A DNA stretch of 64,000 bases from Natronohydrobacter thiooxidans. Its GTDB lineage: Bacteria; Pseudomonadota; Alphaproteobacteria; Rhodobacterales; Rhodobacteraceae. The number at the start of each line of letters is the position of its first letter. Within the stretch, counting starts at the first letter, position 1. Below, one piece after another: positions 63,575 through 64,000 of this stretch. The stretch lies in assembly GCF_001884735.1 (NCBI RefSeq), contig NZ_MJAP01000034.1:1-64000 (forward strand). Direction: 5' to 3'. The notes below the pieces were generated by a model. It searched no databases. It was not told where the DNA came from and saw nothing but the letters and a program-made list of their open reading frames with translations. Position numbers and translations under genes: made by a program.

Positions 63575-64000
63575 ATGACGTCTGATATCCGCCTGGCTTT
63601 TGCCCATCCCGAAGCCCGCGCCGAGGCTTCGGCCGGTGCAAATCCGCGTGACCGGATCAGCCTGCGCGATCATGTCGTCGAGGTCGAGATCGGCGCCTTT
63701 CAGGCCGAACGCGGCGTGCGCCAGCGCCTGCGCTTCAATGTGGTGGTAGAGGTACGCCCGCATCCCGCGCCGCTGGAAGATGATGTGGACCGTATCCTTT
63801 CCTATGACCGCATCACCGAGGCGATTGCCGCCGAACTCTCCGCCGAACGGCTGAACCTGCTGGAAACACTGGCCGAACGCGTGGCCGAGCGCATCCTGCA
63901 AGAGCCGCAATCCATGCGCGCCTTCGTGCGGATCGAGAAACTGGACCGTGGCCCCGGTGCGCTGGGGGTCGAGATCATGCGCAGCCGCGCCTCCCAGCCG
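63575..64000 (+). CDS. folB: Dihydroneopterin aldolase (3' end beyond window)
   Basis: The visible 142 codons encode a FolB-type protein. An N-terminal extension of about 27 residues precedes the core (DRISLRDHVVEVEIGAFQAE, RGVRQRLRFNVVVEVRP, SYDRITEAIAAELSAERLNL, LETLAERVAERILQEP). FolB cleaves dihydroneopterin in folate synthesis. The conserved Glu in IGAFQAERG takes the place of the usual GxxxxE. AGGAAAGG lies upstream of the ATG at 63575. The 3' end is cut by the window. Confidence 0.9.
   Translation, partial: MTSDIRLAFAHPEARAEASAGANPRDRISLRDHVVEVEIGAFQAERGVRQRLRFNVVVEVRPHPAPLEDDVDRILSYDRITEAIAAELSAERLNLLETLAERVAERILQEPQSMRAFVRIEKLDRGPGALGVEIMRSRASQP

Overview
The window is a GC-rich piece of an alphaproteobacterial chromosome, almost certainly of the order Rhodobacterales (Rhodobacteraceae/Paracoccaceae). 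The evidence is the gene order rpmF-plsX-fabH-ihfA-merR, the chvI-chvG-hprK-rapZ-EIIA-HPr operon, OlsB, a flagellar cluster with a CtrA-type site, a DUF1127 gene followed by CcsR-type small RNAs, and an extended UpsM-type leader in front of the dcw cluster. There are no insertion sequences, prophage genes or CRISPR arrays; nearly everything is core genome.

Layout. 1-4000 (minus): DUF177 (YceD), ribosomal protein L32, early lipid synthesis (PlsX, FabH), IHF-alpha and a MerR regulator cut by the window edge. 4168-6406 (plus): BamE lipoprotein, ornithine-lipid acyltransferase and serine acetyltransferase. 6500-12800: a purine/urate catabolism island (NCS2 permease, ureidoglycolate lyase, a PuuE-UraD fusion, HIU hydrolase, a LysR regulator, cytochrome-fused urate hydroxylase PuuD) with a shared palindromic operator in its two divergent promoter regions. 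12900-19322: PEP carboxykinase divergent from the ChvI/ChvG two-component system, which overlaps HPr kinase, RapZ and two PTS phosphocarriers. 19556-29253: an outer-membrane barrel, CoA transferase, DsbA-like protein, DciA, MutY, glyoxalase, AlkB, NAD kinase, GlyA, an alpha/beta hydrolase, a small membrane protein and tRNA-Val(TAC).

29322-37331 is a divergent flagellar locus: a motor operon on the minus strand (FliL, a coiled-coil membrane protein, MotE-like, MotA and a large exported protein of unknown function) and fliF-fliH-fliN-fliP on the plus strand. 37398-42090 holds pyruvate carboxylase and an FMN-dependent lactate-dehydrogenase-like enzyme, then a UvrD/PcrA helicase. 44603-45121 is the most distinctive stretch: a DUF1127 gene followed on the minus strand by six hairpins that share an identical 12-nt loop (CTCCTCCTCCCT) but have unrelated, base-paired stems. 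They are arranged as three two-hairpin units, the last ending in a T-tract. This matches the CcaF1-CcsR stress sRNA operon known in Rhodobacter sphaeroides, with three rather than four units.

45336-55540 contains a HIT protein, Mrp, an 837-bp leader with a strong terminator before mraZ (UpsM-type sRNA), and mraZ-rsmH-ftsL-ftsI-murE-murF-mraY. The window ends with aspartate aminotransferase, an XRE regulator with SdhE, a MarR-type regulator, a polar amino-acid binding protein, a divergent PPDK-like protein, a SleB-type cell-wall hydrolase and the start of folB. PckA, Pyc, the lactate dehydrogenase and the PPDK-like protein all act at the PEP-pyruvate-oxaloacetate node; their spread through the window may be coincidental.
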